This document shows, piece after piece, positions 42,492 through 51,484 of a DNA stretch of 64,000 nucleotides. Under the pieces are notes generated by a model that worked only from the letters and a program-made list of their open reading frames with translations, was not told where the DNA came from and ran no database searches. The stretch is from contig JADKFC010000001.1 of assembly GCA_016717655.1 (NCBI GenBank), positions 62,001 to 126,000 of the forward strand, given 5' to 3'. The translations under genes were made by a program, and so were the position numbers. Numbering within the stretch: position 1 is the stretch's first letter; each line of letters opens with the position of its first letter. This DNA is from Saprospiraceae bacterium. Lineage in GTDB: Bacteria > Bacteroidota > Bacteroidia > Chitinophagales > Saprospiraceae.

Positions 42492-42911
42492 ATGAATAGA
42501 ATAAAAATAAAGGTAATTAATTATTTTGAAACTAAACTTAAAGACTTAAGTATAGAAAGTATCAAATTAAATAGTGAGTTTATATCATTAGTTGATGAAT
42601 CGAGGAATAAAATCTCTATCCATATTTATTTAAATGAATCAGAAAATAGAATTTCCTGCCTTATTGATGATTTAGAAATTGTTGACGAGTATGATTATGA
42701 TATTGATGATGTATTAAAATATATTGATTTTATAATTTCTAATGAAATTGTAATGCATGAGGTGTATTGTAAAAATATATTGGTAAAAAGATATTATGAA
42801 TTTTTGCAAAAAATTGATGGAAATTTGCAAAAACTAAAACTTTATAGTGTCAATAAGTTTGTCTTATTTGGGGATAAGAAAAAAGTGTTATTTAAATTTA
42901 AACCATGGTAA
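42492..42911 (+). CDS. Acidic candidate immunity protein
   Basis: 139 residues, very AT-rich coding sequence, no signal peptide, strongly acidic middle (DDLEIVDEYDYDIDDVLKYI). It begins 22 bases after the Rhs toxin-like tip on the same strand. Small acidic cytoplasmic proteins in this position are the usual cognate immunity proteins. No family recognised, so the role is positional inference. Confidence 0.6.
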   Translation: MNRIKIKVINYFETKLKDLSIESIKLNSEFISLVDESRNKISIHIYLNESENRISCLIDDLEIVDEYDYDIDDVLKYIDFIISNEIVMHEVYCKNILVKRYYEFLQKIDGNLQKLKLYSVNKFVLFGDKKKVLFKFKPW

Positions 42912-42936
42912 TGTGTATTAATTGGTATTGTTTTGA

Positions 42937-43276
42937 CGTTTTGTGTCCAATTATAATATTCAAAAAGGGAAATGTCAGTATTTGACTCAACAGGTTGTGT
43001 TTTGGATAAATGGTAAGGATGTTAAAAGCACGCCTTTAGATTTTTAATTACGGAATGAGGCATGAACTAGTCCATAGGTATCACCACATAATAGGAGCAT
43101 ATGGAAAATTCGGAAAAACGAAACAATCAAGACGTTCTGTATCAGAAAGTTTGGCTCATTATTGGAGCAGTCAATATTCTGGAATTGGGAAGGAAAAATT
43201 TATGAGTTATTTTGCATTAAATAGGTCAACAGAAAATTTTCAATCCATATTTTCGAAATATTTAATAAGACCATGA
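42937..43276 (+). pseudogene. Fragment of an HExxH toxin-like domain (one frame break)
   Basis: Two frames join at a T run (43041-43045): QYLTQQVVFWINGKDVKSTP-LDF and NYGMRHELVHRYHHIIGAYG. Removing one T fuses them into a single domain of about 110 residues with HELVH, a zincin-type HExxH motif, then SVSESLAHYWSSQYSG. No start codon or Rhs core precedes it. Its end overlaps the lipoprotein gene by ATGA. Probably the remains of a third Rhs-type tip, a putative metallopeptidase toxin. Metal binding and activity are inference. Confidence 0.5.
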
Positions 43277-43923
43277 GTAATTTAAAAATAATGTTTCAGA
43301 TTCTGCTTATTTTATCATTAATATGGGGTTGTAGCTTGAAGCCAATCCAAGAAAAAGATGCAGTGATTTTTCAAGTACTTGATGCCGATTCCTTGTATAT
43401 AGGTAAAGCAGGATTAGATACTTGTGCTTATATTTATAATTTTAAATTGAGTAACACTTCACACAGAGATCTTTTGTTTTACTTTGACTCTAAGGTAACA
43501 TGTTTTGAAGTGAATGAAGACGCTCCTTACATGGCTGCTTTTAATTTGGTTCCATTTGATAATAAAGGGAATGTATTAGATTATGATTTAACGCCCACTG
43601 GATTCATGTCAGAAGATGAAGTAAATGACCCTTTGTTTAATCCAAATATAATTGTGAAGTATGTGCGGAGAGTACCAGCCGATAGCAGCGTTGTTTTTGA
43701 AATGGATATTGGAAGTGTTTTAAACTCGTACAATTTTCAATGTTATCTACTGAGGCCAGATGAATTACATAGCGTCAGTCTTTTTATTAATCACTCTGAT
43801 AAGCAATTAAGAAAGTTTCTATTTGACGGAAAATATGAAGAGCTGAGTAAAAGAGACGAAAAATTATTTGATGGTGTTATTAAATTAAACATACCGGTTT
43901 CCCATAACTGTAAAAATTGGTAA
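43273..43923 (+). CDS. Lipoprotein, candidate immunity partner of the HExxH tip
   Basis: 216 residues with lipobox IWGC after a 20-residue signal (IMFQILLILSLIWGC). The mature part is beta-rich (YIYNFKLSNTSHRDLLFYFD, GFMSEDEVNDPLFNPNIIVK). It overlaps the preceding HExxH fragment by ATGA. A periplasm-facing lipoprotein would fit protection against a toxin acting in the envelope. No family recognised; an unrelated lipoprotein is the alternative. Confidence 0.55.
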   Translation: MSNLKIMFQILLILSLIWGCSLKPIQEKDAVIFQVLDADSLYIGKAGLDTCAYIYNFKLSNTSHRDLLFYFDSKVTCFEVNEDAPYMAAFNLVPFDNKGNVLDYDLTPTGFMSEDEVNDPLFNPNIIVKYVRRVPADSSVVFEMDIGSVLNSYNFQCYLLRPDELHSVSLFINHSDKQLRKFLFDGKYEELSKRDEKLFDGVIKLNIPVSHNCKNW

Positions 43924-44096
43924 TGGTTTAACACCTTAATTTGGCGGATGCATTTTTGAATAAAAAAATGTAATATAGGATTGGAATAGCGTAAAAACGA
44001 TGGAATGTATAATTTTATGTTAAATTCGTTTAGATAAAATCCCTATCGCAAGAAATTTATCCTAATTTACGTTTGTAGGTATTTAGGAATTATGCT

Positions 44097-44914
44097 ATGA
44101 AAAAATACAACCCAAAAATCCACCACCGCAGATCCATCCGTTTGAAGGGATACGATTATTCCCAGACAGGTTTGTATTTTATTACGATTTGTTGTCAGGA
44201 TAGGGCGTGTATGTATGGGGAAATTACAAACGGCCAATTAAAATTAAATGATGCAGGTAAAATGGTCGAAAAATGGTATTTCGAATTGGAAAATAAATTT
44301 CCCGATGTCAAATGCCACGCAATGATTGTAATGCCCAACCATTTCCATTGCATTTTGGAAAATGTGGGTGCGATAGGGGCTGACCTACGTGTCAGCCCCT
44401 ATCGCACCCACACCGAATCACCACCAAATGCCGGTTTGCCACCAAATGGTGAATCACCACCAAATGCCGGTTTGCCCCCAAATGATGAATCACGACCAAA
44501 TGCCGGTTTGGTGAATCAAATGGTGAATCACCCCCAAATGCCGGTTTGCCACCAAATGATGAATCACCCCCAAATGCCGAATCACCCCCAAATGCCGAAT
44601 CACCCCCAAATGCCGGTTTGCCACCAAATGATGTTAGGGACGAACACGCAGGTGATAGGGACGAACACGCAGGTGATAGGGACGAACACGCAGGTTCGTC
44701 CCTATCACACGTTGTGCAATGGTTTAAAACGATGACGACCAATGAATACATTCGGGGGGTGAAAAATTCAAATTGGCAACCATTCCGTGGAAAATTATGG
44801 CAACGCAATTATTATGAACACATCATCCGCAACAAACAATCCTATCATCGCATTTCAAAATACATTATCGCTAATCCCACAAAATGGATGGATAAAAAAT
44901 CAAAAAAATATTGA
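44097..44914 (+). CDS. REP-associated tyrosine transposase (RAYT, Y1/HUH) with internal repeat expansion and frame break
   Basis: N-terminal half: RRSIRLKGYDYSQTGLYFIT and MPNHFHCILEN, where HFH is the HUH metal-binding motif. C-terminal half in another frame: LWQRNYYEHIIRNKQSYHRI with the catalytic Tyr, then NPTKWMDKK. Together about 272 residues against 180-240 for the family. The extra length is a 44412-44700 insert of repeated ESPPNAGLPPN units, where the frame slips by one base (near 44505-44545). Two perfect hairpins sit inside (44364-44411 and 44673-44708). RAYTs are host-domesticated relatives of IS200/IS605 transposases that process REP hairpins. The break means this copy is either inactive or has a base-call error. 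Confidence 0.85.
44364..44411. repeat. Perfect 21-bp-stem hairpin inside the RAYT gene
   Basis: 44364-44384 is the exact reverse complement of 44391-44411, with 6-base loop CTACGT. The stem includes GCGATAGGGGC. It is probably an inserted REP/BIME-like element, translated in frame. Confidence 0.9.
44412..44632. repeat. Tandem repeat within the RAYT gene (ESPPNAGLPPN-coding)
   Basis: Units such as GAATCACCACCAAATGCCGG and TTTGCCACCAAATGATGAATC repeat about eight times with small variants. Unit changes near 44510-44525 (GGTTTGGTGAATCAAATGG) throw the translation out of frame. Confidence 0.85.
44633..44708. repeat. 21-bp direct repeats (x3) ending in a perfect 15-bp-stem hairpin
   Basis: Three copies of GATAGGGACGAACACGCAG-type units (44633 on; the first has GTTAGGG), then GTTCGTCCCTATCAC. 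The last copy's GTGATAGGGACGAAC (44673-44687) pairs perfectly with 44694-44708 around loop ACGCAG. Confidence 0.88.
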
Positions 44915-45225
44915 AATTTACGGGATCATTTTTGGGACGACCAAAACAAAAAATCCAAAACCAATAATTATAATTTGGTCAACCATCTTATTTATATGAC
45001 CTTTCTCCCCCATTTGTCGCCCCGCTTACCAAAATAATTGTGTTAATAGTCTTGCAGAATACCATTATTCGGTATGAGCATGGATTGTAGGTGCCGCTAC
45101 ATCATAATTTAATTTATCACTGCGTTTTCCCCAAGTCAGATCAATGCGAAAAATCAACTTTGGTTGTGTCCCGGATGCGACCCTCTTTCGCATTGGCATT
45201 TTGTTAAACTAAACACAATTACGAA
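44915..45225. other. Intergenic, 311 bases
   Basis: Between the transposase and the glycosyltransferase. No ORF, tRNA or clear hairpin. An AT-rich stretch and ATTATTCGGTATG/TGCGA-type fragments only; presumably holds the glycosyltransferase promoter. Confidence 0.45.
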
Positions 45226-46673
45226 ATGAAAAACGCGACACTTATCCTCATTTTAGTTTTGGGTTTCTTTTTGCGCTTGCACTATGCTCATTTGGATCCC
45301 TACCTCCATGCATGGGATGAAAGGTACCATGCGCTGGTAGCCAAAAACCTCATGGATGACCCGCTCTTGCCTTTACTCAGGGCCGAGCCCCTTGTGCCTT
45401 ATGACGATAAGGCCTGGTGCTGTAACCATATCTGGGTGCACAAACAACCTTTGTTTATGTGGCAGATGGCAGCCAGCATGGCCATTTTTGGTGTTTCTGA
45501 ATTTGCCATGCGATACCCCTCAGTTCTCATGGGCTGCCTCATGATTTTACTTTGTTTTCGCATAACCATGTTATTGACCCAACATTGGATGACCTCCATT
45601 GTGGCTGCCCTGATCATGACCACTTCTAATTACCACCTCGAACAGGTTTCAGGCTGGATCGGCATGGACCAAAACGATGTGGCTTTTTCATTTTACATTT
45701 TAGCCTCTATTTGGGCTTATGCAGAGTTTAAATTAAAAAATCAAATTATTTGGGCTCTTTTAGTAGGTGTTTTTTGTGGCCTGGCCATGCTCAATAAGTG
45801 GTTAACTGGGCTATTGGTCTTTTTGCCATGGGCCTTACTTTCCCTCTATCATTTTTATACTGAAAAAAAGGTAAAAATGATAGTTCCAATTTTCCTGGCC
45901 TTAATTACCAGTTTTGCCATCTTTCTTCCCTGGCAAGTTTATTTATTTCACCAGTTTCCAGATTTAGCCAGATACGAAATGACCTACAATCAGCGTCACC
46001 TTTCTGAAGTACTGGAAGGCCATGGTGGCAGCGCTGTATTTTATCTGGAACGATTCCCCCAATATTTTGGTACCCAACTGTACCTTCTCGTACCCGCTGG
46101 TATTTGGGTAGCCTGGTACCATAGAAAGAGAGGGGATCTTGCATTAAATTTTACCCTAAGCCTGTGTTTGCTGGTTGTGTTATTTTTCTTTTCCATTGTA
46201 GCACAAACCAAACTGCCGTCTTATGTATTTATCATTGCTCCCATTGGTTTTATCTATATAGCCATCGCCATCAATGCCCTTTTTGATCTCCTGCCAACAC
46301 TCTCCTCAAAACAGCCCTGCTGACCGTAGTGTGTCTAAGCAGCCTCAGTTACCTCAATACGATATTGAAAAGAAAAGACAATGCAGAAAGACAGACTATG
46401 ATCGAAAATACACGGATTTATAAATCGCTAAAAAGCCTCTTACCCCAAAACTACCATACCATCATCAATACCAAATCCTACGAAGACATCGACATCATGT
46501 TTTTCAACGATGGCATCACCGCCTACCACTGGTGGCCCGATGAAAAATGTGCGGATAGCCTCGCCCGTCAGGGTGTCCTACTTGCATCCATGCCCAACCG
46601 CGGCGCCTATGTGTTACCGTACAAATACGCCTCTTACCCCGGACTACATTACCTCAACGTCCCTTATAAATAA
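45226..46673 (+). CDS. GT39/ArnT-like membrane glycosyltransferase (one frame break)
   Basis: Multi-pass GT-C fold: first helix TLILILVLGFFLRLHYA, then periplasmic YLHAWDERYHALVAKN with the acidic DE pair needed by this superfamily, and 8-10 helices (e.g. LLVGVFCGLAMLNKWLTGLL, LCLLVVLFFFSIVAQTKLPS). It would move a sugar from polyprenyl phosphate to a lipid or protein acceptor. Frame 1 ends at 46323 (SSKQPC). Frame 2 continues KTALLTVVCLSSLSYLNTIL to 46673. One A is missing from the A run at 46308-46311. Joined length about 482 residues. A terminator follows at 46967-47007. Confidence 0.82.
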
Positions 46674-46824
46674 GGTTATTTTGCGGGATGCACGTTTTCC
46701 TACAACAATTTCTCTATGTTAGGGACAGGTGCTTTGGGGTGCTGATGTTAAGGCGCAAAATATTGCGCTGCTACGGGTGTTTCATAAATGAATAACACTA
46801 TAAAATTCTTCTTCCAAATTGGGA

Positions 46825-46853
46825 TCCCTAAAACAGCTTCGCTGTGATAGGGA
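46825..46853. repeat. REP-like hairpin with GATAGGGAC end
   Basis: Outer TCCCTA (46825-46830) pairs with TAGGGA (46848-46853); inner ACAGC pairs with GCTGT across loop TTC. The 3' flank GTGATAGGGAC (46844-46854 region) is the same as in the hairpin inside the RAYT gene. Confidence 0.5.
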
Positions 46854-46966
46854 CACATGCTCCGTTGCTGGTTCCCCACACCATTGACCTGGCGTCAGAA
46901 CAAATTCACCGTCGCTGGATGAGAATTGAAGTCGCCACTCGCGGCGCTCGTGGTTTCTTCACTAAA

Positions 46967-47007
46967 ATGCTCCCTACATGACAACGGCAAGTAGGGAGCA
47001 TTTTTTT
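46967..47007 (+). terminator. Rho-independent terminator, possibly bidirectional
   Basis: ATGCTCCCTAC (46967-46977) pairs with GTAGGGAGCAT (46991-47001), a 13-base loop, then T7. On the minus strand a shorter T tract (ATTTTAG) follows the stem, so it may serve both convergent genes. Confidence 0.8.
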
Positions 47008-47066
47008 GGCTTCGCCAAAACGTTCAGTCACACCTCTGATCCCTCTGATCCCTCCGACACCTCCGT

Positions 47067-48296
47067 CTACTTAAACACCCTTACGTAATCCACAATCATA
47101 CGCTGCGGCATGGGTGTGCTGCCATCCGGATTGCCGGGCAAGTTGCCACCCACCGCAATGTTGAAGATGAAAAAGAAGTTTTTGTTGAATGGATAAATAG
47201 CACTGCCCGTAGTGGCAGGAGTGACCGTGTAAAAAGGTACATCATCTACCAGGTATTCTATTTTATCGGCTTGCCAGTTGATAGAAAATACGTGGAATTC
47301 ATCCTGGAAATTATTATTGCCGGGCAGGTAATAAGAAGTGCCTTTGTACTGGTGATTGGCTACATTGTTGCCAAAGTGTACGGTGCCCAATACCCTGTTG
47401 GGCAGGTCGCCGGTGAGCTCCATGATGTCGATTTCGCCACAGGCAGGCCAGCCTACTACATCTATGTTGGATCCCAGCATCCACAGAGCGGGCCAAATAC
47501 CTTTGCCTTTGGGTAGGGCAGCACGGATATCGATCCTGCCGTATTTAAATACTTTTTTACCCTTGGTTACCAGTCGGCTGGATGTGTAATCCCGATTAGC
47601 AAAAGACTGTTTTTTGGCGGTGATTACTAGATTTCCATCTACCAGGGTTGTATTGTCTTCGCGGTAGTATTGCAGCTCATTGTTTCCCCATCCGCAGTTG
47701 TTGGGACATCCATCTCCTGTTTCAAAGCTCCACCAGTTGGTATTAAGCGTGGTGCCATTGAATTCATCTGCCCATTCCAGCGTCATGCCAGGGTATTCCG
47801 TGGGTGTTGTGTATCCTCCGGAAGGGATGGTTAAACCCGCTGCATTGTCATCGTCGTCTTTAAGGGTAATGATGAGTTTTTGTACAGGTACAGTGATGTT
47901 TTTAGGGTTGAAAAAGCTCAATTCAATGGTTTCTTTCGTTTCAATGACCTCATCTCCTTTGAGCAACAGGGTAATGCTTTTGGCGGTTTCACCTTCTGTA
48001 AACACTAGCGGACTACTGGTTTTTATTTCATAGTCAATGCCCGATTCTGCTGTGCCACCGGCTGCCAAAAAGGAGACCACTCCATTGGCTGTCCCTGTTC
48101 CTTCAAGTGTGAGGTCGATGGTAAGGGTCTGGTCGATGTCGGCCTCTTCCAGGGTATAATCCTGAAATGTCATCTTGGGCAGGTTTTGCGCATCGGGCTG
48201 TCCATCATCATCTTCACTGCATGAGCTGATGAAGATTCCTGAGCTTGTCAGCAGTACACCAAAAAGTAAAAAATATTTGAATGAAATTGTTTTCAT
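47067..48296 (-). CDS. GH16 beta-glucanase lipoprotein with Calx-beta domain
   Basis: 409 residues. Lipobox ISSC followed by SEDDDG, an acidic stretch like the surface-export signal of Bacteroidota lipoproteins. Residues about 40-155 are a Calx-beta domain (GTAESGIDYEIKTSSPLVFT). Residues about 165-409 are a GH16 laminarinase-type domain: WADEFNGTTLNTNWW, GWGNNELQYY, and the catalytic GEIDIMELTG with the nucleophile and acid/base glutamates. It hydrolyses beta-1,3 (or mixed-linkage) glucan at the cell surface. Last gene of the minus-strand operon that begins at 56671. Confidence 0.93.
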   Translation of the reverse strand: MKTISFKYFLLFGVLLTSSGIFISSCSEDDDGQPDAQNLPKMTFQDYTLEEADIDQTLTIDLTLEGTGTANGVVSFLAAGGTAESGIDYEIKTSSPLVFTEGETAKSITLLLKGDEVIETKETIELSFFNPKNITVPVQKLIITLKDDDDNAAGLTIPSGGYTTPTEYPGMTLEWADEFNGTTLNTNWWSFETGDGCPNNCGWGNNELQYYREDNTTLVDGNLVITAKKQSFANRDYTSSRLVTKGKKVFKYGRIDIRAALPKGKGIWPALWMLGSNIDVVGWPACGEIDIMELTGDLPNRVLGTVHFGNNVANHQYKGTSYYLPGNNNFQDEFHVFSINWQADKIEYLVDDVPFYTVTPATTGSAIYPFNKNFFFIFNIAVGGNLPGNPDGSTPMPQRMIVDYVRVFK

Positions 48297-48306
48297 GATG
48301 TCTTTT

Positions 48307-49143
48307 TTAAAAATCTTTGATTATTTGATAAACGCGGATGTAATCTACATACATTTTTTGGGGCCAGATGGCGGGGTCTACTCCTTTTTTACCCCCCCAA
48401 TTGCCTCCCACAGCCACATTAAAAATGGCGTAAAAATTTTGGTCAAAAGGCCAGGAGGTGTAGCCTTTTTGATTGTTTTTAAATTTTAAATAGGGCTGCC
48501 CATCGAAATAAAAATACATGATCCTATCGTCCCAGTACATGCCGTAGGTGTGGAATTCATCACCCAGATCGGCAGCAAAAAGGGCCTTGCCTACCTGGGT
48601 GCCATTAATGTGGTTGTGATCCTGACAATGCAGGGTGCCATAAACAGAATCGGGCTCAAAACCCACGTATTCCATGATGTCGATCTCTCCACTGGCAGGC
48701 CAGCCACCATACTTCCATTCTTCGGGCAGCATCCAGAATGCCGGCCATACACCGCGACCCTTCGGTACTTTGATCCGGGCTTCTACGTATCCATACTTCC
48801 AGCTTGCCTTGTTTTTGGTGGTAATTCGTGCTGAGGTATAAGGCCGATCGGCTTGACCTGTCGCCCTGGCCTCTATTACCAAATGACCAGCCTCTTGTCT
48901 GGTGTTGAGAATATCAGCTGAGGTGTAGTACTGCAACTCATTATTGCCCCAACCGCAAACCTGCGGACAGCCATTGCCCACATCGTAGGTCCATTTACTG
49001 CTATCTGGCAATCCTGTGCCGTCAAACTCATCTGACCAGATCATCTCTTTCCACATCCTTCCGCCCTGGGCTAAAAGATGCGAGGTATTTATTGTTATAA
49101 ATATAAACCCTAAGATGAGCTTTGTTATATTTTTCATGCTCAT
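48307..49143 (-). CDS. GH16 beta-glucanase, secreted
   Basis: 278 residues with a type I signal (TKLILGFIFITINTSHLLAQ). GH16 laminarinase-type: WSDEFDGTGLPDSSKW, GWGNNELQYYTSADI, KGRGVWPAFWMLPEEWKYGG, catalytic GEIDIMEYVG. Only the GH16 module, no lipid anchor, so it is periplasmic or released. The start is either 49143 (ATGAGCATG, overlapping the upstream gene's TGA) or 49137. It is 10 bases ahead of the second GH16 gene. The pair would split beta-1,3-glucan at the surface and in the periplasm. Confidence 0.93.
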   Translation of the reverse strand: MSMKNITKLILGFIFITINTSHLLAQGGRMWKEMIWSDEFDGTGLPDSSKWTYDVGNGCPQVCGWGNNELQYYTSADILNTRQEAGHLVIEARATGQADRPYTSARITTKNKASWKYGYVEARIKVPKGRGVWPAFWMLPEEWKYGGWPASGEIDIMEYVGFEPDSVYGTLHCQDHNHINGTQVGKALFAADLGDEFHTYGMYWDDRIMYFYFDGQPYLKFKNNQKGYTSWPFDQNFYAIFNVAVGGNWGGKKGVDPAIWPQKMYVDYIRVYQIIKDF

Positions 49144-49967
49144 TGTCTGACAAAGGTAAGTTCAAACCATCCTTCTGCTGCAGGTACTCCATTGGCTGCT
49201 CGCAAACGCATGCGCACTACCAGTTTGGTCTCAGTCAATTGCACTACATCCATAATGTTGTCTGCATCCATTACCCCCATAAACTGATCGTCGGGAATAA
49301 TGATTTGGTCTCTGCCCCCGGTGCCGGTGCCTTCTGAGAATAAAAAGGTAGCAATGCCTGGATCTAATGGTTGAACCTTGTAGCCATCCCATGGATTGAC
49401 TGAGGCACCATTGTTTTTGTTTTGATAAACAAAGTCATCAAATTTAAAACAAAATCCATCGTCATATTGTGCATCCTGCAGGCCTCCTGCTGGAGCAGTA
49501 TACCAGGAATAGTCATCGTAGGTTGGCCCCACTTTTACAGCCCCTGCTTCTCTTGTGAAGGTCCAGCATCTGCCTTGTGGAAAACATTCTCCGGTCAACA
49601 ATGATAATTTATCGGAGCAGCCCTGAGCAGCATTTTCATTTATTTCTATTTTTTTACTAATAGAAGTGGTACCACTGCCATCGCTTTGAGAAACAAAAAG
49701 GCTCATGGTATAGCTGCCTTTTTTGGGATAAAAAATGGTATCAACAGCTGCCGTTGAATTGGCGGGCAGTCCTCCGGGGAATGACCAAAGTCGTTGGAAA
49801 CTGCCGGGGGTGTTGTCTTTTACGATAAAGGTATTGCCATCGATCGCAGTAACTTCAATGCTTGGCTTAGGTGCTTCGCCATTCAAATTATATTCATCGT
49901 CTCGTACAGGCTCGCATGCCGTAATCACGGTTATCAAAGCCAGCAGTATATAAAATCTATGTTTCAT
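49140..49967 (-). CDS. PKD-containing surface lipoprotein (glycan-binding, SusE/F position)
   Basis: 275 residues. Lipobox ITAC with DDEY after it. A PKD-like fold at about 35-110 (PGSFQRLWSFPGGLPANST, FYPKKGSYTMSLFVSQSDG). A C-terminal beta domain at about 120-275 with GECFPQGRCWTFTREAGA, typical of laminarin PUL glycan-binding lipoproteins. It lies between SusD and the GH16 enzymes and overlaps the first GH16 gene by four bases. Binding of beta-glucan is inferred from position and from homologous PULs. Confidence 0.8.
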   Translation of the reverse strand: MKHRFYILLALITVITACEPVRDDEYNLNGEAPKPSIEVTAIDGNTFIVKDNTPGSFQRLWSFPGGLPANSTAAVDTIFYPKKGSYTMSLFVSQSDGSGTTSISKKIEINENAAQGCSDKLSLLTGECFPQGRCWTFTREAGAVKVGPTYDDYSWYTAPAGGLQDAQYDDGFCFKFDDFVYQNKNNGASVNPWDGYKVQPLDPGIATFLFSEGTGTGGRDQIIIPDDQFMGVMDADNIMDVVQLTETKLVVRMRLRAANGVPAAEGWFELTFVRQ

Positions 49968-49988
49968 TGTTAATTACATTTAAGATGA

Positions 49989-51473
49989 TCAATAACCAGG
50001 ATTTTGAGTAAGGGCTCCGTTGGTGGCCTGGATTTGGGATTCTGGTATAGGAAACAGTTCATGTACGCCTGCCCTGAATCCATAGATGCCCAAAACTTCT
50101 GTCGCTTGGCCTGTTCTAACCAGATCAAAAAACCGGTGGGCTTCCAGACCGAGTTCTAGCCTGCGCTCTCTGTAAATGGCTTTTAGCAAATCATTGCCGC
50201 TGGCAGTAACATCGGGTATCTTAACCCTCCTGCGCACGAGGTTGAATGAAGTACGGGCCGCATTCTCATCTCCGCTGTGGAAGGCTGCTTCTGCATGCAT
50301 GAGCAATACGTCTGAATATCTAATCACCCTGTCATTGCTGCCTCCATTCGGATTGGGGTCACCAAAAGGAGCATCTTCACTTTTATTGTTGAAATATTTT
50401 TTGGAGTAGTACTGGTGAGGCAAGCCACCGGTAGCATCCCTGGTAAAGATACCTCTGTCGCCCATGGGCTCTCCTTCGCGAAAGACTGTAGACTTTAAAC
50501 GTGGATCTTCAAAGCCTTCTTTAAAAAACTCGCTTACAAAATTTTGGGTAGGAATGTTAAAGCCATAGCCGGCAAACTGTCCTCTCGCCCTTTGGAATAC
50601 ATTCGTAAAGCTTCCTTCATTGGCATTGTTTTTACCCCAGTTACCTCCTGAGGCATTCATGTATTGAATTTCAAAGACAGACTCGGCATTGTTCTCGCCA
50701 TCTTCTGTGAAAATATCAGCATACTCTTGTGTCAGGCTGTACTCATTGCTGGCCACGATGGCTTCTGCTGTTGATTTTGCCTTTGCCCAGTTTTTGCGCC
50801 AAAGGCAGGTTTTAACCAATAAGGCCTGGGCTGTCCCTTTGGTGATTCTACCCAGGTCAGCAGCTGCATACTCGCTGCGCAGCCATAGAGCTGGAATGGC
50901 CTGGTCGAGATCATCTTCGATCAGCAGCCAGATTTCTTCAGCATTGGTGCGTGGCAAGTTGTATTCTGAAGGAGCAAGCACATGATCGGCCTTGGGCACC
51001 GCTCCAAACATGGTAACGAGGTTGTAAAAATTCCAGGCACGGATAAATCTCGCCTCTCCCAGAATTCTAGCCTTCAGTTTTTCATCCATGACTATGTCCG
51101 GTACTTTTTCCAACACTACATTGGCGCGGTAGATGCCTTCGTAATTGGCACTCCACTCAGACTCCAACAAGGTGGTGTTTGACTTGCCTGTAAAGGATTC
51201 AAGCTGCAGCAATTCATTGACATCATTGTCGCCCGATCCGCCTTTGATAGCATCATCGCTCATGATGTCGCCCCAAAACCAGCGGAAGTGGCCGGCCGGT
51301 GAAATTTGAAATTGCAGTGAGGCATAAGCTGCATTCACCGCAGCTATGGCATCCTCTTCTGTGCGGTAAAAATTATCTTCGGTTACTCCAATGATGGGAC
51401 TCTTTTCCAGAAAATCTTTCTGGCAAGAAACGAAGACTAATAACAATAATAGGGTTATAATTTTTGTTTGCAT
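49989..51473 (-). CDS. SusD/RagB-family surface glycan-binding lipoprotein
   Basis: 494 residues from ATG 51473, which leaves an 11-base gap after SusC; an upstream start at 51503 would overlap SusC. Lipobox FVSC (QKDFLEKSPIIGVTEDNFYR). SusD/RagB motifs: AARFIRAWNFYNLVTMFG-type helix (GEARFIRAWNFYNLV), NAEEIWLLIEDDLDQAIPAL, RITKGTAQALLVKTCLWRKN, and C-terminal RRLELGLEAHRFFDLVRTGQ. Forms the lid of the SusC channel and captures oligosaccharide. Confidence 0.95.
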   Translation of the reverse strand: MQTKIITLLLLLVFVSCQKDFLEKSPIIGVTEDNFYRTEEDAIAAVNAAYASLQFQISPAGHFRWFWGDIMSDDAIKGGSGDNDVNELLQLESFTGKSNTTLLESEWSANYEGIYRANVVLEKVPDIVMDEKLKARILGEARFIRAWNFYNLVTMFGAVPKADHVLAPSEYNLPRTNAEEIWLLIEDDLDQAIPALWLRSEYAAADLGRITKGTAQALLVKTCLWRKNWAKAKSTAEAIVASNEYSLTQEYADIFTEDGENNAESVFEIQYMNASGGNWGKNNANEGSFTNVFQRARGQFAGYGFNIPTQNFVSEFFKEGFEDPRLKSTVFREGEPMGDRGIFTRDATGGLPHQYYSKKYFNNKSEDAPFGDPNPNGGSNDRVIRYSDVLLMHAEAAFHSGDENAARTSFNLVRRRVKIPDVTASGNDLLKAIYRERRLELGLEAHRFFDLVRTGQATEVLGIYGFRAGVHELFPIPESQIQATNGALTQNPGY

Positions 51474-51484
51474 GGTCTTAGTAT

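Larger units (their letters stand above)
46674..47066. other. Intergenic, 393 bases
   Basis: Convergent gap between the glycosyltransferase and the GH16 gene. It contains the REP-like hairpin at 46825-46853 and the terminator at 46967-47007; another small stem TTTTGGCTTCGCCAAAA follows at 47004-47020. No gene recognised. Confidence 0.6.

Noticed and set aside
44392..44808. Gly-rich minus-strand ORF (GGDSAFGGDS repeats)
   Set aside because: Antisense shadow of the repeat inside the transposase gene.
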